Positions 36,529-49,594 are shown, numbered from the stretch's first letter. The stretch: 64,000 bases of DNA from Salvelinus alpinus (GCF_045679555.1 NC_092098.1:17249038-17313037), one strand, 5' to 3'. Notes: a model not told the origin generated them from the letters alone. Made by a program: numbers and translations.

Positions 36529-36640
36529 GTGAACGCTATTTCAACCATATAGGGAATGTCAAAGCTGCTTCCTGTCCTGGCGTACTACCAAGGGCAAGGC
36601 TTTAATTTACCCCATCATTGAGTACTACAGTACACCCCAG
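36529..36640 (+). pseudogene. drp2: drp2 exon relic: rest of ZZ zinc finger
   Basis: After CCTCCACAG the 5' part is scrambled, then CQSCFLSWRTTKGKALIYPI and IEYYSTPQ match human CQTCFLTGRASKGNKLHYPI and MEYYTPT. Confidence 0.9.
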
Positions 36641-36949
36641 TAAAAAGCGTAAATCATAGTCCACAGACGCTGAGATACGATAGTCTCGTGTCCCATCTGA
36701 GACCACCAAAGTGGGGGATGTACATCCACACAATTCCTAGCCAACGCGTCTATGGTACGTGTCCTCTTCATTTGAATGTGTTGACAGTTGGTGAAATTGC
36801 TTGAGCTGTGCTGAGAATTCGAAAAGTATGAAAGACAACGGTCCAATGTTGTAGAACACTGCTGTGCGTACGCATACACATTTTGGACTCTGATAAACCC
36901 ATAAGACTAATTTCATTATGCCATTAGTATTTTTTATGTCACTCTCAGC

Positions 36950-38320
36950 TAGAGGTCGACCGATTAATCTGAATGGCCGATTAATTAGGGCCGATTTCAA
37001 GTTTTCATAACAATCAGAAATCGGTATTTTTGGGTGCGGATTTGCCGTTTGTTTGTTTAAAAAAAAGAAAGTTTTTTGTTTGTTTTTTTTCTCCAATTTT
37101 TTTAAATTTTTAAACATTTTTTTATACCTTTATTTAATTAGGCAACTCAGTTAAGAACATATTCTTATTTTCAAGGACGGCCTAGGAACGGTGGGTTAAC
37201 TGCCTCGTTCAGGGGCAGAACGACAGATTTTCACCTTGTCAGCTCGGGGGATCCATTCTTGCAACCTTACAGTTAACTAGTCCAACGCAATAACGACCTG
37301 CCTCTCTCTCGTTGCACTCCACAAGGAGACTGCCTGTTACGCAAATGCAGTAAGCCAAGGTAAGTTGCTAGCTAGCATTAAACTTATCTTATAAAAAACA
37401 ATCAATCATAATCACTAGTTAACTACACATGGTTGATGATATTACTAGATATTATCTAGCGTGTCCTGCGTTGCATATAATCTGACTGAGCATACAAGTA
37501 TCTAAGTATCTGACTGAGCGGTGGTAGGCAGAAACAGGCGTGTAAACATTCATTCAAACAGCACTTTCGTGCGTTTTGCCAGGAGCTCTTTGTTGTGCGT
37601 CAAGCATTGCGATGTTTATGACTTCAAACCTATCAACTCCCGAGATGAGGCTGGTGTAACCGAAGTGAAATGGCTAGCTAGTTAGCACGCGCTAATAGCG
37701 TTTCAAACGTCACTCGCTCTGAGCCTTCTAGTAGTTGTTCCCCTTGCTCTGCATGGGTAACGCTGCTTCGATGGTGGCTGTAGTCGTTGTGTTCCTGGTT
37801 CGAGCCCAGGGAGGAGCGAGTTGAGGGACGGAAGCTATACTGTTACACTGGAAATACTAAAGTGCCTATAAGAACATCTAATAGTCAAAGGTTAATGAAA
37901 TACAAATGGTATAGAGGGAAATAGTCCTATAATTCCTATAACTACAACCTAAAACTTCTTACCTGGGAATATTGAAGACTCATGTTAAAAGGAACCACCA
38001 GCTTTCATATGTTCTCATGTTCTGAGCAAGGAACTGAAACGTTAGCTTTCTTACATGGCACATATTGCACTTTTACTTTCTTCTCCAACACTTTGTTTTT
38101 GCATTATTTAAACCAAATTGAACATGTTTCAGTATTTACTTGAGGCTAAATTGATTTTATTGATGTATTATATTAAGTTAAAATAAGTGTTCATTCAGTA
38201 TTGTTGTAATTGTCATTATTACAAATACATTTTAAAAATCGTCCGATTAATCGGTATCGACTTTTTTGGTCCTCCAATAATCGGTATTGGCGTTGAAAAA
38301 TCATAATCGGTCGACCTCTA
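36950..38320 (+). mobile_element. hAT-type non-autonomous element
   Basis: It starts TAGAGGTCGACCGATTAATC and ends ATAATCGGTCGACCTCTA, with perfect 8-base duplications CTCTCAGC at 36942-36949 and 38321-38328. It carries the internal SINE (37125-37312, reverse) and a B-box-like GGTTCGAGCCC at 37797-37807. It lacks about 450 internal bases found in the copy at 55414. No transposase is present. Confidence 0.9.
37125..37312 (-). mobile_element. tRNA-headed SINE inside the hAT element
   Basis: In reverse, the tail ACTGAGTTGCCTAATTAAAT and the body GGCAGTTAACCCACCGTTCC match the SINE at 8650-8836. It sits at the same place in the host element as in the other two SINE-bearing copies. Confidence 0.75.
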
Positions 38321-38451
38321 CTCTCAGCCCATCCCAGCCACTCTCAGCCCATCCCACCTATCACCATAGACCACCCTCGTTTGATTTCCATGTGTCATAT
38401 ATTTTTCAATTGTGTTGTTTTACATACATTGAACCTTTCTAATCGTATATT

Positions 38452-38935
38452 TCTTATTTTTATTTAAAATTTATTTAACTAGGCAAGTCAGTTAAGAACA
38501 AATTTTTATTTACAATGACGGCCTACCAAAAGGCAAAAGGCCTCCTACGGGGGCTGAGATTAAAAATAAAATCTATATAGGACAAAACACACATCACGAC
38601 AAGAGAGAGCATAGCATGGCAGCAACACATGACAACACATGGCAGCAGCACAACATGGTAGCCCCACAAAACATGGTATAAACATTATTGGGCACAGACA
38701 ACAGCATAAAGGACAAGAAGGTAGAAACAACAATACATCACGCAAAGCAGCCACAACTGTCAGTAAGAGTGTCCATGATTGATTCTTTGAATGAGGAGAT
38801 TAAGATAAAACTGTCCCGTTTGAGTGTTTGTTGCAGCTCGTTCCAGTCGCTAGCTGCAGCAAACTGAAAAGACGATCGACTCAGGGATGTGTGTGCTTTA
38901 GTATCCACAGATTGTAAGCTAAAGATGAAAACCTT
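38452..38935 (-). mobile_element. L2-type LINE 3' fragment, reverse
   Basis: On the minus strand RSSFQFAAASDWNELQQTLK precedes a TGTTG-rich 3' region and the tail AATAAAAATTTGTTCTTAAC. It belongs to the subfamily at 21965-22555. Confidence 0.8.
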
Positions 38936-39120
38936 TTTTTGCAATAAAATGCAAATTAATTATTTAAAAATCATACAATGTGATTTTCTGGATTTTTGTT
39001 TTAGATTCCGTCTCTCACAGTTGAAGTGTACCTATGATAAAAATTACAGAGCTCTACATGCTTTGTAAGTAGGAAAACCTGCAAAATCGGCAGTGTATCA
39101 AATACTTGTTCTCCCCACTG
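38936..39120. mobile_element. Tc1-like terminal inverted repeat fragment
   Basis: It ends AAATACTTGTTCTCCCCACTG followed by TA and shows the long repeat motif ACAATGTGATTTTCTGGATT also seen in the Tc1 at 33253-34809. Only one end remains and it is fused to the LINE fragment at 38935. Confidence 0.75.
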
Positions 39121-39129
39121 TATGTGACA

Positions 39130-40560
39130 TAACTCCACCGTTTCTATTCATAATATCATTAATAAATATAATACAGTTTTAAAATAAAAAATCCATAAAG
39201 AATGTTGTTTTATTAAGCAGTATATTTGAGTTTAACCATAACATTTGCTGTAATATTTGTTCTATCTTTTCTGGAGGATAAAACAGAAATTGTAACCAGC
39301 TTTGTATGGCTTGTTTAAGATGATACTTTAAACAAAATGTAATTTTCAATTAGTCGGAAATTAGAAGTTGTAATCTGTATAAAGACAAAAAGGCAATTTT
39401 TGAACAAATCTACTGGAGAACCATTTTAGGTTTAAGTATAATGTATGTATGAGTGAAGCTTTTAGTGAGAGGTTTAAAGCTTTAATATTTAATCATTTTA
39501 GCCCCCCAAACTCTTATTCATTATATAAATAGGCACGTTTAATTTGTCTGGCTTAGCATTCCAAATAAAAAGAAATATTTTTTGCTCATATGATAAAAGA
39601 AAATTGTCATCTGGTGTAGGCAGTGCCATTAGTAAGTAAGTAAACTGTGATAGGACCAAAGAGTTAATCATTGTGATTTTTCCATAAATAGACAAGTATT
39701 TACCTCTCCACGGTTGCAGAATCTTATCAATTTTTGCAAACTTTCTATTGAAATTGATTGTGATAAGTTGATTTATATTTTTTGAGATGTGAATACCAAG
39801 TATGTCTACTGCACCATCCGCCCATTTTATTGGTAGACTACAAGGTAGTGTAAACACGGTCTTTTAATGATCCAATACGTAATATGGTACACTTGTCATA
39901 ATTAGGTTTTAGTCCAGAAGCTAGAAAAGTGATCAAGATCTTCAATGAGACTGTGCAGGGATCCAGATTGTGGACTTAAGAAAAAACTATAGTCATCAGC
40001 ATACATTGACACTTTTGTTTTTATCCCCTGGATTTCTAACCCCTTGATGTTCTTGTTGGATCAAATTTTAATAGCTAGCGTTTCAATGGCCATAATAAAT
40101 AGATTTGGAGACAACGGACAGCCTTGTTTTACTCCTCTTAAAAGCTCAACACTTTCTGAGAAGTAACCATTATTTACTATTTTACATCTGGGGTTGCTGT
40201 ACATAACTTTAACCCATTGTAATTGAGATTCACTTAAATTAAAGTAATTCAGGCATTTATATATAAATTATAGTCGTACTTTATCAAACACCTTTTCAAA
40301 ATCTGCTTTGAAGACCAGGCCTGGTATATTTGATGTTTCATAATGTTCAATTGTTTCAAGTAATTGTTGTATATTATCTCCAATATATCGTCCATGTAAA
40401 AAAAAAAACTGTCTGATCAAGATGAACAATATCTGGTAAAACCTTTTTTATTTTATGTGCTATGCATTTCGCCAGGAAGTTCGCATCACAACATTGAAGT
40501 GTAAGAGGCATCCAGTTTTTTAAATGGACTGGCTTTTTATACTTACCACCTGGGTTCTGT
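39130..40560 (-). mobile_element. LINE fragment, L1/Tx1-like reverse transcriptase
   Basis: On the minus strand: CKIVNNGYFSESVELLRGVK, QGCPLSPNLFIMAIETLAI, KVSMYADDYSFFLSPQ, and the frame at 39857-39498 with YGKITMINSLVLSQFTYLLM. The order and the YADD box identify a reverse transcriptase of the L1/Tx1 type, distinct from the L2 LINEs. Both ends are missing and several stops occur. Confidence 0.85.
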
Positions 40561-40753
40561 TTTAGTAGTAATGAAATCAGACCTGGTAGGGTACTTGAAA
40601 GTCTACAAGTTCAAATGTACAGCCTGTCTTGGGGGCAGGGAGTGAGGATAATTAGTCCTAAAGCCTGGGAGGTCTTATGTGATGGAACATCCAGAGACTG
40701 TCAGCACAGATTGACACTCCTTATTTTGATAGACATCTCTGTGCTTCTGTCAG

Positions 40754-40819
40754 GTCCAGCTCGTCCCCAAGGATTCCCCTCTCAGACACACACTCCAGAA
40801 TTGAGCACTATACCTGTAG
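40754..40819 (+). pseudogene. drp2: drp2 exon relic
   Basis: Bounded by TTCTGTCAG and TGTAG|GTATGAG, it reads SSSSPRIPLSDTHSRIEHYT, matching human PASSPMWPHADTHSRIEHFA. It is open, 66 bases, and joins in phase to the exon at 41656. Confidence 0.92.
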
Positions 40820-41655
40820 GTATGAGTCAAGAAATAATTTTATAGCATCACCCGCCTGCTGCTGCCCACTAGTTGAGTAGGCTTCACCCCAGGGGTATTG
40901 ATAAGTTGTAACACAGCTGTGAATAAGGCTCAGAGAAGTGAGCCAGCCCTACCAGACAGCACAGGAGAGCACGCTGAAAATCAGCAGGGTCCGCAGAACT
41001 TCATTACCCAGTTTTTATCAGGCAATGACTCCTGCAGACTATACTTTGAACTAACTGGGTTAACATCAGCAGACTGTGCATAGTGAACACTACTTGCATG
41101 CAAAGGGTAGCCCCGGCACCGTTATGTTTACTTCAACAGAGCAAGTCTTAGATCAGCCACGCATCTGTCAGTTTCTTTACTTAAATGTCAGGGGGGAAAG
41201 TTATCTGTAGTAGGCTAACACCTTCATTTTAATTTGTACATTATACATGCATGCAGTCTTTGTCATTATATTCTTCCCTCAGCAGCACTGCCCACAATGT
41301 GCCTTTTCTATGAAATAATCTTCTCCACACAGATGAACATGATGCCACTAATGAGTATGGTGGAGTGGCGTGACTCCTTTGTTTGGGTTTAATCATATTA
41401 AAACATTTGGTCGGGCGTGTCCTCGTTCTCTGCCAGATCATGTTTATAAAATGTAAGCAATGAGTGAAGAAAGCACAAATGTAATTCTGACAAAGAAAGT
41501 GTTTACAGAAAAGCACATAAACCTGACTTAGCAGCAACAGCTAGGGTTTCCCTTTTGTAATGTTAAGACTGCTGGATTTGCACTTCTTGGAATTCCCTCC
41601 CATGACACATTCATTTTACAGTGAACTATGTTTTTACTCTCTGCTTCTGTTCAAG

Positions 41656-41716
41656 ACTCGTTGAGATTACTCGTTGAGATTGAGAACCAGAACTGCTCCT
41701 TCTTCACTGAGAGCCT
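41656..41716 (+). pseudogene. drp2: drp2 exon relic with a 13-base tandem duplication
   Basis: Acceptor TTCAAG, donor CCT|GTGAGT. The 13-mer ACTCGTTGAGATT occurs twice in a row at the exon start, which shifts the frame. The remaining text VEIENQNCSFFTES matches human AEMESQNCSFFNDS. Confidence 0.92.
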
Positions 41717-41838
41717 GTGAGTTTATCATATAAAGCTCTTACGATACGACAAGATGAGACTGTGTTAGAAAACATTAGATTAGCTTCACTCAGGTTTCCT
41801 CACGTCCGCATAGTTCATTCTGTCCTTCCCTCTGTTCT

Positions 41839-41970
41839 GGTTGAGGATCAGTATCTTGACCGCCTGGATCAGGACTCCCTGGCATCCTATGACCATTACC
41901 TGGGTTATACAGGCTGTGAGACCGAGGATGAGCTGCAGAAAACACTGGCCATGCTGTAGAATGAGAACAG
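41839..41970 (+). pseudogene. drp2: drp2 exon relic: start of C-terminal coiled coil
   Basis: VEDQYLDRLDQDSLASYDHY is followed by TEDELQKTLAML, a TAG and NENR, with donor ACAG|GTGAGA. Human has IDEDQYLLRHSS and GELQKILAHLEDENR. The stop sits where Glu is expected. Confidence 0.93.
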
Positions 41971-42049
41971 GTGAGAGGTCACGAACCCTCATGTCCTTTT
42001 CATCTTATGAGTACCAAAGTCAGTCCAATCACACCCAAATAAAAATATT

Positions 42050-42252
42050 TCTGGCATCAGGGCCCAGTTTTTCAATGGTTATCTATCTGGATTTTGCCTA
42101 TCGGATAGGATTAAATGCATAGAAACAGAATGATTAGAACAGACAAATCATTGACTTTAATGGGGACTCCCGTTCGAATCATTCTATTTTTATGCATTTA
42201 ATCCTATCCAATAGGCGGAATTCAGATAGATAACTTTTGATAAACCGGGCCC
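42050..42252. mobile_element. Fold-back MITE with GGGCCC ends
   Basis: The left arm GGGCCCAGTTTTTCAATGGT and further bases to TTAAATGCATAGAAA is mirrored on the right by TTTATGCATTTAATCC to AACCGGGCCC. The arms are about 70 bases with a loop of about 60. It sits in a drp2 intron relic. Target duplication is unclear. Confidence 0.7.
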
Positions 42253-42546
42253 AGAGAATCTAATCATAATGGGTTTACCTCGGATCTAAGAAAGAAAACA
42301 AGTAGGCGGCCAGTACGATGCAGAAAACTTTAGTGAACTATTTACAAATAATATATACATAAAGTAGGAGCCAATCAGCCTATAGTTTACATCAGGACGC
42401 ACAACTGCAACGTGTTTCGAGTACTACAAGAGTCTTCTTCAGGCAGTGTTTTACCTTAGATCTGCCATAATATCAGAGCACAGTTGTAGACATAAAACAC
42501 AAAGTTCCCCGGGAAAAAAGTGTAATTCCCCCCCAAGGTACTGCAG

Positions 42547-42789
42547 GGGGAGTACTGACATCTAGAGTGGCAGCATGCTGAGGCCAGGCCTGACCACATC
42601 TGAGGGTGGGCTCCGTGGAGCAGTAGGACTACCAGAACCAGGCCTTGCTGGCTGGGGCCAGGGACCTGAGGTACCATCAGGGCAGGCTGGAAACCTGCAT
42701 GCAGATCCTGGAGTACCCCAACAAGGAGCTAGAGTCCCAGCTCTACCGGCTCAGGGAGATTCTACAACAGGGAGTCCCAGTCAGAGGAT
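42547..42789 (+). pseudogene. drp2: drp2 exon relic: coiled coil
   Basis: After GTACTGCAG the block LEWQHAEARPDH matches human LKWQHEEA. Later, in a shifted frame, LLAGARDLRYHQGRLETCMQ and ILEYPNKELESQLYRLREIL match LLAEARILRQHKSRLETRMQ and ILEDHNKQLESQLQRLRELL. Two stops and a frame change lie between them. Confidence 0.95.
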
Positions 42790-42871
42790 AGCAGACAGGG
42801 GGATGCCTTGAATGCAGTCCTATCCACATGAAGGTGCATCCTTTTATTTCCTCATATTAGTATATGTTTAG

Positions 42872-42982
42872 AGAGAGAGGATTCCAAGGGCAATGCATCA
42901 ACTGGAACCCCATCATCGGTGTTACAAAGAGACCAGCTGGGGAGCCAGCTAAGCACAGGAGCCAGCAACACAGAACCCCCAG
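42872..42982 (+). pseudogene. drp2: drp2 exon relic: Ser/Gly/Thr-rich linker
   Basis: EDSKGNASTGTPSSVLQRDQ is followed by GASNTEPPG and the donor CAG|GTAACA. Position and composition fit the human ESDGSGSAGSSLASSPQQ linker. The alignment is weak but the order is right. Confidence 0.65.
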
Positions 42983-43083
42983 GTAACATAGTATGCTAGT
43001 TTGATATGAGGATTAACTGTCAAAAGGCATTAGGGGCCTGTCTAAAAGGGAGCCCTCGTGCCTTTGTTTTCCCTCTGTGTAAG

Positions 43084-43150
43084 CATGACCGGCCTCACCC
43101 TGCTCCATCACCTTCAACAGGCCATAGAGCAACTGAAGAACGTCTTTCCC
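43084..43150 (+). pseudogene. drp2: drp2 last exon relic
   Basis: HHLQQAIEQLKNVFPLHG corresponds to human LEDIMEKLRHAFPSV near the C-terminus. The normal stop is not found, because unrelated repeat sequence follows from about 43,150. Confidence 0.75.
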
Positions 43151-43845
43151 TTACACGGAACCCAAACCGGCTGCGCGCGTGCGCCATCGTGCATACATTT
43201 ATTTTGTCCCCCCACACCAAACACGACCATGACACGCAGGTTAAAATATCAAAACAAACTCTGAACCAATTATATTAATTTGGGGACAGGTCGAAAAGTA
43301 TTAAACATTTATGGCAATTTAGCTAGTTAGCTTGCACTTGCTAGCTAATTTGTCCTATTTAGCTAGCTTGCTGTTGCTAGCTAATTTGTCCTGGGATATA
43401 AACATTGAGTTGTTATTTTACCTGAAATGCACAAGGTCCTCTACTCTGCCAATTAATCCACACATAAAATGGTCAACTGAATTGTTTCTAGTCATCTCTC
43501 TTCCTTCTAGGCTTTTCCTTCTCTTGACTTTATATTGCGATTGGCAATTTTCATAAATTAGGTGCATTACCGCCACTGACCTCGTTCGTCTTTCAGTCAC
43601 CTACGTGGGTATAACCAATGAGGAGATGGCACGTGGGTACCTGCTTCTATAAACTAATGAGGAGATGGGAGGCAGGACTTGCAGCGCGATCTGCGTCAGA
43701 AATAGAACTGATTTCTATTTTAGCCCTTGGCAACGCAGGCGCTCGTTGGCGCGCACAAGCAGTGTGGGTGCAATAATTGAATAACATAGATTTCTACATT
43801 TATTTTGCATCACACGCGACGCAAGTGGTGCGGTCAGCCTGTTAG
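43150..43845. repeat. Unclassified interspersed repeat, about 700 bases
   Basis: It begins GGCTGCGCGCGTGCGCC, has a middle with repeated GCTAGCTAATTTGTCCT, and a GC-rich end with GGCGCGCACAAGCAG. I recall this unit as widespread in salmonids but cannot name the class. It replaces the end of the drp2 last exon. No open frame is seen. Confidence 0.45.
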
Positions 43846-44347
43846 AGACCAGAGAGAACTGAGTTCCCTTTCAGTCAACTTCCGTACAACATACTATGGG
43901 GAGTCGCTCTCTCGTGACTTCGGTTGAAGCATCTACAATCTCGCCAGACAAGGCCAATGAAATCCGCACCTCGCTGGAAGCCCCGCCTTCCATAGGTTAT
44001 AAGCGTGAGGCTTGGATTCATTCCTTCAATTATTCTACATTTCACCTCTCATGGGCTGTAACCAGGGTTTGAGTTTTAGTGAGGTCCAGAAGGGGGCTCC
44101 CAGGAAATTTTCTGAAAGTTGAAGCTCACTTTATGCATTTCTATAAAATAAAAAAACTTTAAAATGCTATTTGGAGAACAGCAAAAACAAGCCAAAATGA
44201 CCCCAGCCATTATCACCTTGGCTGCTGTAGGTTAATTCACCTCAGTCGCTCTACAAGCACATAGCCTATTAGCTATACAATTCTAATGTTATATCCCTGA
44301 AAGGGGGGAAATATGATTATTCACACTGACAAGTAGAAGTCAAGTCT
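43846..44347. other. Non-coding stretch, possible repeat
   Basis: It contains GGGGAGTCGCTCTCTCGTGA and nearby sequence that I believe is dispersed in teleosts. No gene or inverted ends are seen. Confidence 0.3.
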
Positions 44348-44524
44348 GGGCGGCAGGTGGCCTGTGGTTAGAGTGTTGGACTAGTAACTGGAAGGTTGCA
44401 AGATTGAATCCCTGAGCTGACAAGGTAAAAATCGGTCGTTCTGCCCCTGAACACTGTTCCTAGGATGTCATTGAAAATAAGAATTTGTTCTTAACTGACT
44501 TGCCTAGTAAAATAAATTTTAAAA
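44348..44524 (+). mobile_element. tRNA-headed SINE (HpaI-like)
   Basis: GGCGGCAGGTGGCCTGTGGT head, AAGATTGAATCCCTGAG B-box region, and tail AATAAGAATTTGTTCTTAAC. It matches the SINE captured by the hAT elements, here standing alone. Confidence 0.8.
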
Positions 44525-45920
44525 AGTGACTAAACGAAAACATATTACATTTTTAGAACAGTATTGCTTGCATTTTAATGTAGGCCTACAGGGGAGATGT
44601 TCATATTGAAAGATCTTATTTTAGTAAATTCCTAACTTGTTTGATAAGATTATTGCAGATTTTCTCAGGGTACCACAAATTTGGGAACGACATTAATAAC
44701 CTCTCTGCTTGCTTTCTCTCACTCTGTCTCCTCTTCTTCCTCCTGCATGCATTGCAGCCTGCCTCAGCACTGAGCGCCACATCACTGTTTGTCTCAGTAG
44801 CGTACACTGTAAAGCAAAGTTATTATGAGAATTTAGAAGCATATTTTTGGCTCCTGCTGAGGTAGGCTCCGTTTAACGTTAACTTCTTACTTAATCCTTC
44901 TAGCTGGCGAAGTAATACTAGCCAGAGCCCTTCAACGTTACTGCAATACGTCTCTACCGGCAGCTAGCCACCTGACTGACTGACATGACATATCTATAAG
45001 CTACTATTTACCAGTTCTGCACTCATTCTCTGAGTCTGGTTTTTGTTTGTTTGGTGGTTGTATGTAGACACGTCAGGAGTCGCGGGACGGTTTGAAGATG
45101 GCATTTTTCCAGTATCTCGCAAACACACTGTCTGCAGCATCTCTAGTTACCAACTTGAGCGGACTCCAAAATGGGGTAGTTCGTTTCACATCTCAGGCTT
45201 TCGGTTTGTCCCACGAGAGGGTGGAGTTAGCTGTTTGAGCGAGTGGTGAATGTGGTGCTATAAAGGCAAATCCAAGTGTCAAATCTGGGCGACGCAGGAG
45301 AAAATAACGAAAAAAACACTTTATGATTCCCACTCGTTTGCAGAGGCAGGCGCTAATATAATTCAGTCAGATCAAGAATATAAGGGTTCGGAGCTTTGAT
45401 CAACGCTAGGAGCAATGTTTAGATGTTGACCCGTAATTGATTTTCTTTAGTGTGTACAAACGATATATATATATATTTTTTTTTTTTATGCAAAAGTGTG
45501 AAAAGATTACCGAGGTCCGGTAAGTGTCCTATGTAATTACGGCCATGTCACCTCGGTTTGAACATGAACCATTCACGCTACTAAAACAAACAATTGGAAC
45601 ACGAGACTGTCTTACGTTGTGCCAACTAAACTGTTACTTAGTGGTAGTAGAGTGGGCTCACCTCCTGGACGTTGTGTTCTGAAGTGTACTATAGAATACT
45701 ACAGTACTAACTGTAGAATTATTGAAATTACATGACCCTCCCCTGGACTAGATTTAGTAAATACTAAACCCTCCCCTTGAAATCTCATTAGGAATCACAT
45801 CAGCTCTCATCATTGCATTTCTATCTGTAACATTCTTAATTTATTGCTGAAACATGGCCCAGGTGGTAGTGTTGCTTCTGATACACAACAGAGTTCCAAA
45901 AACAGAACAGTCACTCAGGA
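44525..45920. other. No gene recognised
   Basis: Open frames near 44,640 and 45,043 show no domain. A 46-codon frame with a good Kozak context starts at 45,102 (MAFFQYLANTLSAAS...) and is listed as an observation only. Confidence 0.35.
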
Positions 45921-46345
45921 CCAGTGTTGGGTGTAATATATTACTTACATGAGTAACGGAGTAATATAAGTTCCTGTCTTTAAATATTGTAATATTAGTT
46001 ACTTTTTCAAGTAACCCGTTTATTACTTTGAAGCATATCTCTACCGCCATGTTATATACAGTATACATGTTTAATGCCTTGTCTCATGGTAACGGAATTC
46101 ATGCTGTAGGCTAACTTGTTTCCAATAGGCTATAGTAAAGCCAAAAATCAAAGCAAGATGGCAGCTGTGTTACCCTGCTAAATCTTTTCCTTGTGGAAAT
46201 GCTCCCATTTATTTTTTGTTAATCGAGGAGATCAGTCAAATACAAACTCTGGAAAGGCAGCATTGATCTCTTCGTCCGGAAACACCACATCAAACTTGAA
46301 AAAACATCTGGAGGTTGTGCACTAAGCTGGTAGCCAAAGTTCTAG
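45921..46345 (+). mobile_element. hAT transposon fragment with BED-finger remnant
   Basis: It starts CCAGTGTTGGGTGTAATATA, the usual start of a fish hAT group. At about 46,280-46,325 the plus strand reads NTTSNLKKHLEVVH, the second half of a BED zinc finger. The rest of the transposase is absent. Confidence 0.7.
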
Positions 46346-46370
46346 AAATTAGTGAAATAAGAGAAATCTA

Positions 46371-46851
46371 CACTGAGTGTACAAAACATTAGAAACACCT
46401 TCCTAATATTGACTTGCACCCCCTTTTGCCCTCAGAACAGCCTCAATTTGTCGGGGCATGGACTCTTCAAGGTGTCGAAAGCATTTAACAGGGATGCTGG
46501 CCACTGTTGACTCCAATGCTTCCCACTGTTCTGTCAAGTTGTCTGGATGTCCTTTGGGTGGTGGACCATTCTTGATACACACAGATAACTACTAAGCGTG
46601 AAAAACCAAATTCTTGACACACTCAAACCGGTGCGCCTTCCACCTACTACCATACCCCATTCAAAAGCACCCTCTGAATGGCACACATACACAATCCATG
46701 TCTCAATGCCTGTCACCTCCCCTTTATCTCCACTGATTAAAGTGTATTTAACAGGTGTCATCAATAAGGGAACATAGCTTTCACCTGGATTCACATGGTC
46801 AGTCTATGTCATGGAAAGAGCAGGTGTTCCTAATGTTTTGTACACTCAGTG
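46371..46851. mobile_element. Non-autonomous Tc1/mariner-like element
   Basis: The ends CACTGAGTGTACAAAACATT and AATGTTTTGTACACTCAGTG are perfect inverts, each next to TA. It is 481 bases long with no frame. A shorter copy lies at 25417-25714. Confidence 0.85.
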
Positions 46852-46853
46852 TA

Positions 46854-47898
46854 TTGGTCCGGACAATCTATATACCACAAATTATTAAGATCTGATTATT
46901 TGAACGTGTATTCACTTCACTTGATTTGTGAAATGTGTATTTAAAAAAAAATGTACCTTGTGTCCAGAGACTAAATATAGTAAAATATAGAAACAGCTGT
47001 AGTTCAAACAACAATGAGTTGAATCATATTTGGCACAGGTCAAATAACAATACTATATGCTTTTAAACAAATACATTCTGAAAAGTATTTTAAAATACAT
47101 ATGCTGAAGTCATTTTAATGATTTTTAAAAAATGGTCTCAAAGTCCCAACTTTGATTGTCATTATCTATCATACTTCCACTGTCAATCTTAAATTTCAAT
47201 GTGGCCTGTGTAGACACTTGTACTATGTTGACACCAAATTTCATGCAATAACACCAGACATAATTTGTTCAGTGGTGCATTTTGATATTGTATTAAATAC
47301 CGTACCCTGGCATGAATGGGTTAATACACATTGAAATGAATAAACAGGCTAATGATGAGAATCATGACCCTGTTTTACAAAATCAGTCTAACGTTACTGG
47401 ATGGAAATCTGATGTGTTGTTTTATGGTATCAGGCCAGTCTGTCTATGTTCTATGTTGACGTAATATTTCATGATGTTGATATTTTTTGCATTTTCAATA
47501 ATTAATAAATTCATAATTCAATGTTTCTAACATAATTATTTTCCACAATAGTAAATTTCCACATGCAGTTATTCATGTCAATATGACATATTCTAGTCTC
47601 TCAGTACTGGTTTCAGTAAATGAAAGTCAGATTTCATTGTCACAATGTAGGCTTACAAGTAATTTCTTCATTCTTACATCTGTGGACTGAGAACAGCCAT
47701 ACAAATCACTTACCTGTAACAAAGATGGTTTAGTATGGTTTTAGAAACTCTGTGCCAGTACTTTCCATGAAATGATTTTCTCTTCTGCTAGGCGGACTTA
47801 ATCCACAGGACGGCACTATTGTATTGCACAGATCTCTTCTGTGCAGCTCACACACGCATTTCCGGTTTCATCTACATGCGGTCTCCTGACTTATTTTT
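46854..47898. other. Upstream flank of rpl36a, nothing recognised
   Basis: AT-rich intergenic sequence. The last 100 bases before 47,899 probably hold the rpl36a promoter (TTTCCGG near 47,860), but no clear element can be assigned. Confidence 0.4.
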
Positions 47899-47907
47899 CT
47901 TCCTTTG
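47899..47907 (+). promoter_or_regulatory. rpl36a: Probable 5' TOP tract and transcription start of rpl36a
   Basis: CTTCCTTTG, a C followed by pyrimidines, lies 35 bases before the ATG. Ribosomal protein mRNAs start in such tracts, which tie their translation to mTOR signalling. The exact start base is inferred. Confidence 0.5.
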
Positions 47908-47933
47908 ACCTCCTGCATCAAGAGTGTGCAGTC

Positions 47934-49571
<1,638 letters not shown>

Positions 49572-49594
49572 GCTCTTTTCTTGGGTCACTTATC

